A stretch of 64,000 nt of DNA, taken from positions 73,906,976 through 73,970,975 of the forward strand of contig CM070553.1 of the NCBI GenBank assembly GCA_036346405.1, written 5' to 3'. This DNA is from Phyllostachys edulis. Taxonomy: Eukaryota > Streptophyta > Magnoliopsida > Poales > Poaceae. Position numbers and translations under genes: made by a program. Below, piece by piece: positions 1 to 11,599 of this stretch (positions are counted from its first letter, which is position 1; every line of letters begins with the position of its first letter). Below the pieces are notes generated by a model. That model was not told the origin of the DNA and searched no databases. It worked only from the letters and a program-made list of their open reading frames with translations.

Positions 1-1150
1 TGGCGAGAAAGTTCTCCCACCATGACAAGGCTGCACCTCCGGTGGTGCGATGCAAGCAGCGCCTTCTCGTGCTCTGGCGCTGCGCTATCTTGAAGCTTCC
101 GCCAACCAAACGGCCAATCGCTCATCGAGCGGGTCCTCGACCGGGAAAAGGTAGGGGCCGAGTACGAAGAAACTCCGCGAGTCCTCCACGCGCCGATGGA
201 CATTCCTCGCCCAGTCCCAAGCTCCGGTAAGTGTAAGTGGTGTTGCGCGATGACGCCCAAGAGAACTCTCTGTCATCCGCGCGGTTGCGCCGATCCAAGA
301 AGGACCTCGGCCATGGTCGGAGGAGGAGGAAGCTCCTCGTCCGGACCAGTGATCGGCCTTGGCCGCTACGAAAAGGCCCGCCATCCTGTTACAAGGAATT
401 TTTGGTTAGCAACTAGACCAAAACAAAGCCTTAAAGAAAGCAAAAGCGATCGACTAGGGAATGGAATATCACCCCAAACGAAAGCCAAAATCAGCGGTTA
501 TTTAAACTTTAAAAAGCTTCTAAAAGACTCTAAAAACAGCCAAGAAACACCAAAAGCAAGGCTCAACTTCTCAACTCAACTACCCCGTATTGAATGAACG
601 AGGAATTGGTCGAGAAGAGCAAAAATCAGATTGTAGGGTGAGAGCTAATGCTACTAAAGAGCAATGTTAAATCAGCGAAATAAGTGTTAGATACTTAGCT
701 AACTAGTATCACATCTTACCCTTTTATTCCCACAAGTTTTAGTTGATTAACCTCTCATTATCTATCCTAATTAGAAACCTTTGAGACTGCTGTCAGGAAA
801 TTTGATGCTTGCTGTCCAGATTTGCATCCAAGCTCCTTGTCTAATCACCGACTCTGTAACTTCAAAACCTTGTAGTGGGCAGCTCACACTTCAATTTGCC
901 AATCTCATTGGTTCTCCCAAAACCCAGTGTTAATCGATAACAACTATTTTGTAGAAGGAAGAGAGGAAAACAACTTTTAAAACTCAAATTAGAGTGGGAT
1001 GAGAAGAGAAAGCTAAGATAGGTAAGGAATAAAATCCGAGAATTTACCTAAGCTTTCAAAACTCATTTGATGCTTTGAAAATAGGTTTTCAAAATATCCT
1101 AAGGATCGACCAAGCTTGCGTTACGGTCATAACGGCTCGATACCAACTTT
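1..1150 (-). mobile_element. Ty3/gypsy element A: gag start, 5' leader and PBS
   Basis: This is the 5' internal part of a minus-strand chromovirus whose 5' LTR follows at 1,151. A broken gag N-terminus (about 85-384, minus) includes MTESSLGRHRATPL, which also occurs in the gag of element B at about 12.7-12.9 kb, so both belong to one family. Positions 385-1,130 are untranslated leader and closely match 13,010-13,735. The primer-binding site lies at about 1,135-1,148; on the minus strand it reads TTGGTATCGAGC, a tRNA-iMet type site lacking one A. The rest of the element runs off the left edge. Frame breaks make it non-coding as it stands. Confidence 0.8.
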
Positions 1151-4100
1151 TAGAGACCTCGGCGTTTATTGAGCTCATAATACTTAGTCATCCAATTGAC
1201 CCTAGTATTATCAACCAAATAAACTCGGTCTCGAGAGATGTATACTTCCTGAATGCGTATACATACCTCACAACAAAAGAATGCATCAATTCCATACAAC
1301 ACATAGTACATAAGCAACAAACCGAAGTTAACATTAATATGGAATAGATATTACAAAAGAGAGGCCCTTAGGCCAAATAACAATAATTACAAAAAGATAA
1401 CAATGAAGCAAAAGTGCCATAAAGATGGCCAAAATAAGAGCCAACCAAAGGTGCTTTTAGCCCACAAGGCAAATGACCGACCGCCAAGCTAGTCGCTCTC
1501 CCAACCACCAAGACAACAAGAAAAGTAAAGCCCTTTGGGCTCTACCTCCCTCTGCAACAAAGTTGTTAAGCAAAAGCAAATGAGTACAATAACTTGTTTA
1601 TTGTACTGCAAGACTGACGACGTAAGATAATGTAACTATAATTTAGCTACATGCAAGCTTGATTTAAGTGGATGAGGCTTTGGACTCATTTTAGCATAAA
1701 GCAAGTTTCATTTGCAATAATATAGTAGATTGAAAGCAATTTGACAAAGCATTTTTAATTGTTGAAATAACAACGCGATAATAACATAATAACAACAACA
1801 AGAACAATCTCGAAGTGACTAACCCAAGTCACCACAACAATAGCATGAACATCCATTCATACCAACCCATCAAGTTTTAATTAAAGTTTGAGTCTAGTCT
1901 TGAACGACCTTACCAAGCATGTCCATAACCTAGGACGAGGCTATTCAATAGTTTTATCCTGCGCAGGTGTACCACTGCACTCCACACGCCGATCGCCTTT
2001 CCTTTACGCACACTTAGAAGGTGTCTTTGCACGGCTAAGTCCTACGAGACCTTTCCAAAGGATGAATGCTAATTACGAGTCAAGCACAACCCACGGGAGA
2101 AGGAGACATTAGACGACCTACCCTAAGCCAATGCTCCCTCCCACACTATACATATACATTTGTTTTTGAAAACACACCAACCGAGCTCGCCATAATTAAC
2201 ACCTCCTAGAGTACTTAGTCAAGAGGGGTTCCATATGCCCCTCGCGTGGTTAGTACGCTAAAGCGCTTGGCTTAGTGACCCAAGTACTCGGTCCTTAGGG
2301 ACCCTGCATACCACCACATTCCAAAACCGCACCATCCATCCAATATGCCCAAGTCTAAATCAATCTTTTATTTTCAGCTTTTGATTTTACAATTAATCAA
2401 AGCACAAGTGCTGGACATATAGGAGTAATAATCATTTTTGAGTGATCAAGATCATCGACTAAGTCGATGATCGCCCAATACTACCGATAGCTAAGCATGT
2501 CTAAGCAAGAGGAAACGCAACTACTAAGTGATAAGAGCTCATCCAACGAGCTCAAACCACAGCGTAATAACCTAGGCTCATTGGTAGTAGAGGATAAGGA
2601 ATTCCTACAGATTATGCGACTATAGGATTACTAACGACATTTAACACAAAGTAGCATGCATACATAGAAGTAAAACAAAGTATTAAGCTTTAAAGTAATG
2701 GGACATGATGGAAATGGTCAAACTGCTTGCCTTGTTGCTGTTGCTCAAATTGTGGCAGAGGGTCGCTCTCGGGATCACCACAAATGTCGAAACCTAACGG
2801 AAAAGCGATAAAGAACCGATAAGAACGATTTAAAGGCAACAAAGACAGCACAGCAAACGAACTCCAAATACCCTGAATTTTCTACAGCAGCAAGGGGATG
2901 ATTTTAGGAAATTTTGCAACAAGAACCAATGGATTTGGATTCTCAATGCAAAAGATATGAGCAAAACAATTCTGCTCAGCCCTAAAAATTACCAAACTGC
3001 ACTATTCACTAATTTAATTATGAGGCAACATTTTCTAGAAAAGTGGTGAGGCTGAGATTTTATTGTAAAACCAGCACCTCATGAGATGAATAACACAATT
3101 GAGTTCATCTCATTTGGAGCTATTATGCACTTTATATAATTTTTCAAAAACAAGAACTTGAACAAAATTATAATGCACAAGTCCTCATTTCTATAACAGC
3201 AACATGCTCAGAACTAATTCTCATAGTGAGTTCATTATTAGAGGAAGCTAACAAAATTGGGTTTACTCACAAATAACCTACAGAGCATTAGCTATGGGTT
3301 TTACAAGTTAAACATAAATTTAAGTGTATATTTTAAAGTTGGTTTTAAAATCTAATGGCAAACTGTGCTCTGGAGTTGAACTCAACTTACAATCATTTTT
3401 GGATTAAAGTTAAGTTCAAGACAGAGCCAACACGATTTGAATGACCTCAAATGGATTTAAAATGAGAAAGATATGAAATTCTAAAGTCTATAACTAAGAC
3501 TTCACTGGAATTTCTAAAACTCACAAGGGTATGGGAGGACGTGAGCCACAGATCTCAGATCCAACGGCTCAAGACCTCCCAGGAGAACATCACACACGCG
3601 CACGTGAAGTCCAGAGGTCCTGGACCTCTTAGCAACTCACATGCGCGAGGTGAGGGGGAGGTCGTGGGTCAGAGATGGGAGATCCAACGGACCACAACAC
3701 GTAAAGGAGGTCGGAGCGGACCAGATCTAAAGGGAGGTCCTCAGCGGTGAGATGACCTCGAGGAGGTCCTAAGCGATAGATCTAACATCACAGCACTCCG
3801 TGGAGGTCCGGACGGCCACGATTTCATAAGGGAGGTCTTGACGCCTCCATTTCCTTGGAGGAGGTCCGGACGCCCCAGAGCTCACAACCACGTGCTTGCG
3901 CACGCACGCGTTCTGGACAAGAGGTTAAATCTTGTATTTGGACATCAAGGAGGTCCGCTACGGAGGTCTTAAATGCGCAACACGGAGGATTAAATGCAGC
4001 TAAGACATGCCCATGATTTCAATGATTTGAGCACATGATTAGTGCATTAACTCGGCGGATCTTTGTCCGAAAAACGGCAATAGCGCGCAGTTCTTGTCCG

Positions 4101-6377
4101 ACAAGATCCGAGCTCAAAGAAGTGGTTATTGCCGACAATGCGGACCTCGCCAAATGACAACCAAAGACATCCCCGCATGCGCAATAGTGTTGCGCACACC
4201 ATGAGCTCACTCTCGACGGCGACGACGATTTTAATCGCCGGGCGAGCCGAGAGGACAGAGATGACCCAGACGGCCAAAAGACAAAATGCAAAAAGGAAGC
4301 TCCGCGCGACAATCAAGCTTGTGCTCAACAAAAAGCTCCGCGACATCATTCAGCGGGTGCCAAGAACTAAAGGACTAACAGGGGAGTACTGGAGGTCCTT
4401 AAGATGCCGGGAGGTTGAGGATGGTGATGGCCCGAGTTGGAGAAGATGGGGTTGCTCCACGGCCAAAGCTCTGCCCAAGCTCCTCTTTGTCCACCTCTGT
4501 AAATGCCCAAACCAAAGCGAAGTTAGGGTCTTGGTCCCAGAGGGATGGTACAAATGGAGCTCAGAGAAAAGGAGGAAAACTCCAGGACCCTTGTCCACCG
4601 AGGAGCTCCAAGCTCCAAAGAATGGCACCAAGAATGGAGGTGAGTGAGGAGGAGCTCACCACGCACAAGATGCAAGGCCGAGATCGGTTGTGTGCAAAGG
4701 AAGCCAAGGGAGGATTCCCAGGGTGACTTATAGACTGAGGTGAAGGTTATGAGCTGGGGCTAAGCTCCATGGTGAGCTTAGCCCACGGGTTGGTCCAAGG
4801 GGTGGCAAGGACATGAGGTTGACAAGGGGGAGCCTGGCCGACTGAAGAGTGAAAGTCGACTGCATTAAATGCTGGTCAGCAGGAGTCAATTAAAGGTGCA
4901 CAGAGGCTCTGGCGCAAGATTAACTCCACTGGCCAGAGCACGATGCGTGACCAAGGTAGGAGAAGAACAGGAGGTCCTTATGACCGTTGGATAAGACACA
5001 GGAGAGGTCTGGCCCTCCGATGTCATTTTTGAACCGTTACGCCAAAGGATGGGAGCAGGTCCCACCACACGATCAAGGATGGGGAGGTCGTGGCCTCCGA
5101 TTTCCTTAATGTGTAAGCGCACGTGAGGAAAGGGGACAGAGGTCCAAGGCGTTGGATCTCCATCCAACGGTGCGGACCTCCAGTGAGGACTTAACCGCAC
5201 GCGATCAAAAAGACATGAGGGGAGGTCATGGCCTTTGGATTTAGATCTAAGGGCTACGATCCGAAGAGGTGGAGGTCCTGAGCTTGCAAGAACGCACAAG
5301 GGAGGTCATGGCCTTTAGATTTAGATCTAAGGGCTACGACCTCACCAAGGCGGAGGACCTTGCCGTGATGCAGAGGAGGTCGTGGCCTTTGGATCTCAAT
5401 CCAACGGCCACGACCTCAACAACAGCTAAAAGGGAGATCTGTTAGTTAGATTGAGAGGAGGAGGTCGTGACCATGGATTTTGATCCAATGGTGTGACCTC
5501 ATCAAGGTGGGATGTAGACTTTGAGGTTTGACACTCAGGAGGTCATGACCGTGGATCTTTGATCCAACTACCGTGACCTCATGTAGGTGGGATGTTTGCT
5601 TAGCTTACGGTGAGGGAGGTCGGGGCCGTGGATCTTGAATCCAAGGGCCAAGACCTCAACAAGGTGGAAGGTGGTTTTGAGGTTTGATAACAAGGGAGGT
5701 CAGGGCGGTTGGATCTTAATCCAAGGGCCAAGACCTCAACAAGGTGGAGGTCTTGGCGGTGTTGATCATGAGGAGGTCGTGGGTGTTGGATGTAAATCCA
5801 ACAGTGCGACCTGATCAAAGTGGAGAGGAGGTCTCTGGGGTGCAGACATGGTCTGGCCGACCACTTTGAACATGGCTAGCCCAAGGAACAGTGTAGGCTT
5901 TTGAATTTAGTGTTTAACAAACTGAAACTTAGCGGAATTATTTGAGATAGCAAATGAACTCCAAATTTAATGAATTTTTAACTGGAGCTTGCTGACAATG
6001 AGATTAACCTTACATAAAATTTCCAGAGGTTATTATGCAATGCATTTTTCTCAGGAAATTCATGAAGGTTGTTAAAGGATTGTTTTACCTCCAAAATTTA
6101 TCAAACTAGTTTTACCACTTGTGATATTTTTCGGAGGGTCCTACATCAGTTTTTTGGGACCAAGGAAAATACTTTCCAATTGTTGGGCACAAGATTTTAA
6201 GATAATGGGAAAATGAATTTGACTTTTGGTCAACAAGAGCTTTGTGTTTTGGATTACACAACTCTTGGACAAGAATTACATGAGATTTTAGGGGTTTTCA
6301 AGTTGTGAGAAAAAGTTTTAATTTCTACACATATAATTATACTTGAATAACCCTAATTACACATTTGGGATGTTACA
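1151..6377 (-). repeat. 5' LTR of Ty3/gypsy element A (about 5.2 kb)
   Basis: On the minus strand the LTR starts with TGTAACATCCCAAATG (plus-strand end 6,377) and finishes next to the PBS at about 1,151, where the expected terminal TG (plus) appears mutated to TA. It aligns along its length with 13,755-19,236 and with 59,564-64,000. The right part (about 3,540-5,850) is the GGAGGTC-rich array; the left 2.4 kb is AT-richer and includes the R/U5 side. Its right end abuts position 6,378 in the middle of another LTR copy, as expected if element A inserted into the 3' LTR of element B. The would-be target duplication starts CAGAT (6,378-6,382); its partner lies outside the window. Confidence 0.85.
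3540..5850. repeat. GGAGGTC/GACCTC palindromic microrepeat array in LTR A
   Basis: The heptamer GGAGGTC or its complement recurs every few tens of bases. Many units pair it with an inverted copy around a GGAT..ATCC centre. The clearest unit has arms gaggtcgtggcc (5,376-5,387) and ggccacgacctc (5,406-5,417), with inner arms TTGGAT/ATCCAA and a 4-base loop. Other units occur at about 5,540-5,580 and 5,620-5,655. The array lies in the U3 part of the LTR. I infer that it expanded by tandem duplication of a hairpin-forming unit; its function is unknown. Confidence 0.8.
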
Positions 6378-9074
6378 CAGATCTCTAGGGAGGTCTGGAC
6401 GGCCACGATCGCGCAAGGGGAGGTCTTGGACGCTCCGGATCTCCTCGGAGGAGGTCATGGACGTCCCAGAGCTCACGACCACGCGCTCGGACATAGAATA
6501 AATGCGCGCGGGACAACGAGGAGGTCCGCGCGCGGGAGGCCTTAATTGCGCACAATAAATGGCGGATTTAAGGACCTCACGACACATCCAATGATTGCGA
6601 GATTGAGCATTTGATGACCGCATTAAACACGGCGAATCCTCGTCCTAAGAACGACAACGGTGCTCCGTGTCCGGCAAAGACCGAGCTCAAGGATTTGGTT
6701 CTCGCCGGCGATGTAGACCTCATGGCGACATCCAATGGTACCGTTTGGTCCGCAATAACCGCGGCGCACTAGCGGACCTCCTCTCAACGGCGACGACGGT
6801 TTTGAACGCCATGAGCCGTGGAGAGGGCAAAATGAAGGCCAAGACGGCCAAAACCGAAAACGCAAAAAGGGAAGCTCCGCGCGACATTCAAGCGTGCACC
6901 CAAATATAAGCTCCGCAACATGCATACATGCGGGTGCCAGCAGCTAAGGGACTAACAGGAGGTACCTGGAGGTCCTAAGGTGTTGGGGAAGTGGAGGAAG
7001 GTGAAGACCGAGCCGAGGAAGATGAGGTTGCTCCACTGACTCTGCCCAGCTCCAAGATCCCCTTTGTCCACCTCTGTAAATGCCCAAACCAAAACAAGTT
7101 AGGTCTTGGTCCCAAAGGGAAGGCACAAATGGAAGCAAGGAGAGGGAGAAGAAATCTCCAGCGACCCTTGCCCACCGAGGGGCTTCAAGCTCCAACAATG
7201 GCGGCCAAGGAAGCTTTGGTGGTTTGGAGCTCACAACACTGGGGTGTAAGCCAAGGAACGATGGTGTGCAAAGGAAGCCAACCAGACTGATGGGGGAGGC
7301 TTTATACTCGAGGCACAGAGGTCATGGACCACGGCTAAGCTCATGGTGAGCTTGGCCCATGGCACGGTCTAGGGCATTGGACAAGATGTAAAGTTGACAC
7401 GATGGCGGTCTGTCTTGACTGAGAGAGGGAAGGTCGACCAGCATTTAATGCGTCAAGAAAGAGTTGTTATAAGTACACAAATTGGACGAAGTGGGCATTA
7501 ACTCCATCAAGCCAAAAACACGCATGCGTGACCAAAGGAAGGAGAAGAACAGGGAGGTCATTTTGACCATTGGATAAGCCCACGAGGAGGTCCCGCCCTC
7601 CGATGTGGTTTTTGAACCGTTACGCCTAAATGGTGGGAGGAGGTCCCACCACACGATCAAGGATGGGGAGGTCGTGGCCCTCCGATTTCCTTAATGTGTA
7701 AGCGCACGGGGAAATAGGACAGAGGTCCAAAGCGTTGGATCTCCATCCAACAGTCTTGGACCTCTGTGAGGTCTTAACTGCACGCGAACATAAGACATGA
7801 GGGGAGGTCATGGCCTTTGGATTAAAATCAAGGGCACACAACCAAAGGGAGGTCGAGGCTTTGCGTGAAGTGCGAGGAGGTCAAGACCTTTGGATTTTGA
7901 TCCAACGGTGGTGATCAAAACAGGAGGTCTGAGCCTCGCATACGTGGCGCAAAGGAGGTCTTGAGCTTAGCACAACACACACGGGAGATCATGGCCTTTG
8001 GATTTAGATCTAAGGGCAACGACCTCACGTCTTGTGAGGGAGATCGATGCGATGAGACCGGGAGGAGGTCGTGATCGTGGATTTTAATCCAACGGTGCAC
8101 AACACGAGATAGGGGAGGTCTTGTGCTTATTTGGATATTTTGAGGGGGTCGTGGGCGTTGGATCGATCCAACGGCTCGACCTCGATGAGTGCAAAGGAGG
8201 TCGATAGTTAGCTTAAGAGGAGGAGGTCGCGACCATGGATTTTTGATCCAATGGTGTGACCTCATGTAGGTGGGAAGTTTGCTTAGCTTAACGGTGAGGG
8301 AGGTCGAGGCGGTTGGATGTAAATCCAAGGGCTATGACCTAGACAAGGTGATAGATATCGAAGGGAGGTCTTTGCGGTTTAACATGAGGGAGGTCATGAC
8401 CGTGGATCTTTGATCCAACGGTTATGACTCAAAGTGAGGCGAGGAGGTCTTTGCGGTGTTGATCATGAGGAGGTCGTGGCGGTTGGATGTAAATCCAACG
8501 GTGCGACTGCTCAAGGTAGAGAAGAGGTCTCATTGGGGTGCATACACGGTTGGCCGGACCGGCTTTGCCAAGTGGCTAGCCCAAGGAGCAGTGTAGGCTT
8601 TTAAATTTAGTTTTTAACAAATTGAAACTTAGCATAATTATTTGAGATAGCAATTGAACTCCAAATTTGATGAAATTTTAACTGGAGCTTGCTGACAATG
8701 AGATTAACCTTGCATAAAATTTCCAGAGGTTATTATGCAATGCATTTTTCTCAGGAAATTCGTTAAGGTTGTTTAAAGGATTGTTTTACCTCCAAAATTT
8801 ATCAAACTAGTTTTACAACTTGTGATATTTTTCAGAGGGTCCCACATCAGTTTTGGGACCAAGGAAAATATATTCCAAAGGTTTGGCACAAGATTTAGAC
8901 AATCTGGAAAATGAGTTTGACTTTTGGTCAACAAGAGCTTTGTGTTTTGGATTACACGACTCTTGGACAAGAATTACATAAGAGATTAGGGTTTTCAAGA
9001 TGTGAGAAAAAGTTTTAATTTCTACACATATAATTATACTTGAATAACCCTAATTATACATTTGGGATGTTACA
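6378..9074 (-). repeat. Partial 3' LTR of element B (U3 portion)
   Basis: It matches 16,553-19,236 of the 5' LTR and ends at the same TGTAACATCCC terminus (minus strand), next to the polypurine tract. The palindromic GGAGGTC array occupies about 6,378-8,540 and AT-rich sequence 8,550-9,074. Differences from the 5' LTR are largely small indels; for example, GCGCGC runs at about 6,504 and 6,528 are shorter at 16,676 and 16,693. The left boundary coincides with the end of element A's LTR, so it is an insertion or recombination junction and not a natural LTR end. Confidence 0.85.
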
Positions 9075-9078
9075 AAAT

Positions 9079-9090
9079 CTCCCCCCCTTA
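9079..9090 (-). other. Polypurine tract of element B
   Basis: On the minus strand the sequence TAAGGGGGGGAGATTT lies directly before the 3' LTR start TGTAACATCCC and just after the pol stop codon (about 9,117). This is the expected position and composition for the plus-strand DNA primer of a Ty3 element. Confidence 0.85.
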
Positions 9091-9116
9091 CAAAAAATCT
9101 CGTCCTGAGATTTGGC

Positions 9117-10260
9117 TTACTCGGTAAAGAAAGATGGATAGTCCGCACGCAGACGATCTTCTCTTTCCCAAGTAGCCTCATTCTCGTAATGGTTCGACCA
9201 ATCGAACTTTAAGGAACTTGATGGTCTTATTCCTTGTCCTTCGCTCAGACTCATCGAGTCACGTGAACAGGTGCTCGCGATAGGTCAAATCTTCCGGACA
9301 TCGAGGGTTTCCAACGGAGCTTCCTCGGTTGGAACACGGAGGCATTTCTTAAGCCGACACATGGAAAACATCATGTACCCTCAAGTGCACCGGCAACTCC
9401 AACTTATAGGCAACAGCTCCTTCTTCTTGATAACGCGGTAGGGACCGACATATCGAGGAGCCAACTTGCCCTTGACGCTTAAACGTTGATGGCCCTTCAA
9501 AGGAGAGACTTTGAGATAAACAAAGTCATTAGGCTCAAAACACAACTCACGCCGACGGCGATCCGCATAGCTCTTTTGCTCGATTGAGCTGCATAGCAAA
9601 CGCCACGAATAAAAGCCGGACTTGGCGCTCGGCCTCATTGATTGAGTCCGGCCAAAGAGAGGTCTCTCACCGTCTCGACCAGTTCAATGGGGTTCTACAC
9701 TTTCTCCCGCATAAGGCCTCAAATGGTGCCATGCCGAGGCGGCCCGAAAAGTCGTTGTTATAAGAAAACTTCGGCGAATGGCAAACATTTCTCCCAATGC
9801 TTCCCATATGAAAGGACACAACCTTGACACGACGACATACGCCGACTCTAAGAACGAACTCGCGATCTCCTCTTCATTCGGGTCCACCAAAATCTCTGGC
9901 GGAGATCTTGATACATCTTTGTGGCCCCGGATGAATGGATAAAGGCGAATCATGGGCTTCATGGAGGATTAAATTCCGCAATTCCATGACCTTTGGAACC
10001 ATTAAGGCGTTGCGAACCTCACAACACCATGCTCATCCTCGTAAAAGCACTTGGTTGTTCCGTTCTTGACATTTGCCTTAATGTGGCTCACTCCATCATC
10101 CGATCGCCGAGCGGACTTGATCCGATCCACCAAGGTTGGTTGCACAACCAAGGCAATGAGAGAACCATGCTCAACTAAACTCAAGTTGAGACGCTGAAAC
10201 TCTTCCGAAGAGCGGTGAAGCTCCTCGACAACAAGGCATTGCAATGCGCTTTATGACTAA
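9117..10260 (-). pseudogene. Degenerate integrase C-terminus and chromodomain of element B
   Basis: Recognisable minus-strand blocks are the RNaseH-integrase linker (10,002-10,244, with LVVEELHRSSEEFQRLNLSL), a zinc-binding remnant (about 9,840-9,990), the post-core block GKHWEKCLPFAEF (about 9,760-9,810), the GPY/F-like C-terminus (9,400-9,600, with KGKLAPRYVGPYRVIKK) and a chromodomain (about 9,120-9,260, with NHYENEATWE) ending in TAA at about 9,117. The block that should carry the D,D35E catalytic core between the zinc-binding part and GKHWEKC is missing. In related elements this gap is well over 100 residues; here the two blocks are contiguous. Several frameshifts break the rest. The chromodomain places it among chromoviruses, most like the Tekay/Del lineage. 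Confidence 0.8.
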
Positions 10261-10264
10261 GCGC

Positions 10265-11560
10265 ATCAAGAATCTACATTAGCCTTGCCCGGATGGTAGT
10301 GAATACCCATATCATAGTCCTTGATCAACTCCAACCATCTCCTTTGCCTCGAGGTTCAGTCAGCCGTGTGAACAAGTACTTTAAGCTTTTGTGATCCGAA
10401 TACACTTCACAACGACACGATTAGGTAATGTCGCCAGATCTTAAGTGCATGAATCACAGCAGCCTAACTCCAAATCATGGGTAGGATAGTTAAGCTCATG
10501 AGGTCTCAATTGCCTTGATGCATAGGCCACTACCTTGCCTTCTTGCATAAGGACGCAACCGAGGCCTCGACGAGAAGCATCGCAAAAGATATCAAGCTTC
10601 GATGGATATCGGGAAGAACAAGAACGGAGCGGTGGTCAAACGCTTTTGAGTATTTGGAAACTTCCTCACACTCAGCGGACCACGAACTTCTTGTCCTTCT
10701 TGAGCAACTCCGTTATCGGCCATGATTTTGGAGAAGTTCTCGATAAAGCGGCGATAATATCCCGCTAAACCGAGAAAACTCCGTACATCGGTGACCAAAC
10801 AGTCGACTCCATGAAAGAACATCGCTGACCTTGCTAGGGTCAGCGGCACGCCTCGCCGAAAAGAACGTGGCCTAAGAAAGCCACTTCCTTCAACTGCACG
10901 CGACTTGTGAACTTCGCAGACAAATGTTGGTGCTCACGTAGCTTGCCTAACACAAGCTTCAGATGCTCGGCGTGTTCCTCATCGTTCTTGGAGTAGATAA
11001 GAATATCATCGATGAAGACCACGACAAACTTATCCAAATACTCCATGAATACCGAATTCATGAGATTCATGAACAAGGCAGAGCATTGGTTAAGCCAAAT
11101 GACATGACAAAGGTACTCGTACAAGCCGAAGCGAGTAGAGAACATTTGTTTTGGGAATATCCTCAGGCGAATCTGAACCTCGATGATATCCCACTCTCAA
11201 ATCAATCTTGGAGAAAACTCGAGCTCCAGTCAATTGATCAAGAGATCGCCAATGCGGGCAATGGATACTTGTTCTTACCATCACTTCATTAAGTGGGCGG
11301 TAATCAACGACATGCGTAACGCATCGCCCTTCTTCTTTACGAAGATTTTGGACAACCCCAAGGAGATGAGCTAGGGCGATGAAACCCTTCTCTTGCAGAC
11401 TCACTCAATCGCTTCTTCAACTCCACCAACCGGTTCGGTGGCATCCGATAAGGCCTCTTTGAGATAGGGGCGATGCAGGAGCCACCTCAATGACAAACTC
11501 GAGGTCTCAAACAGTGGCATCCTCGAAGATCTCGTCACGGAGGAGCTAGACAGAGAGATG
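10265..11560 (-). pseudogene. Degenerate reverse transcriptase and RNase H of element B
   Basis: The RT active-site block FIDDILIYSKNDEEH (about 10,970-11,010, minus) is intact. Upstream are VDYRPLNEV and LDQLTGARVFSKIDLR (about 11,200-11,330), which hold the first catalytic Asp. The connection block VRSFLGLAGYYRRFIENFSK lies at about 10,730-10,790. RNase H is recognisable at about 10,330-10,640, including ASRRGLG and the LRPHELNYP-type stretch. Numerous single-base frameshifts split the region into short reading frames. Typical Ty3 RT-RNaseH is about 450 residues, and the order here is as expected. It is inactive as written. Confidence 0.85.
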
Positions 11561-11599
11561 AGCCTCCTAAGCGCAATCGATTTGCCCCATGTCTTTGGG

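Noticed and set aside
3540..5850. CRISPR-like regular repeats (GGAGGTC units)
   Set aside because: Spacing is irregular, units are palindromic and variable, there are no cas genes, and the array lies in a retrotransposon LTR of a plant genome.
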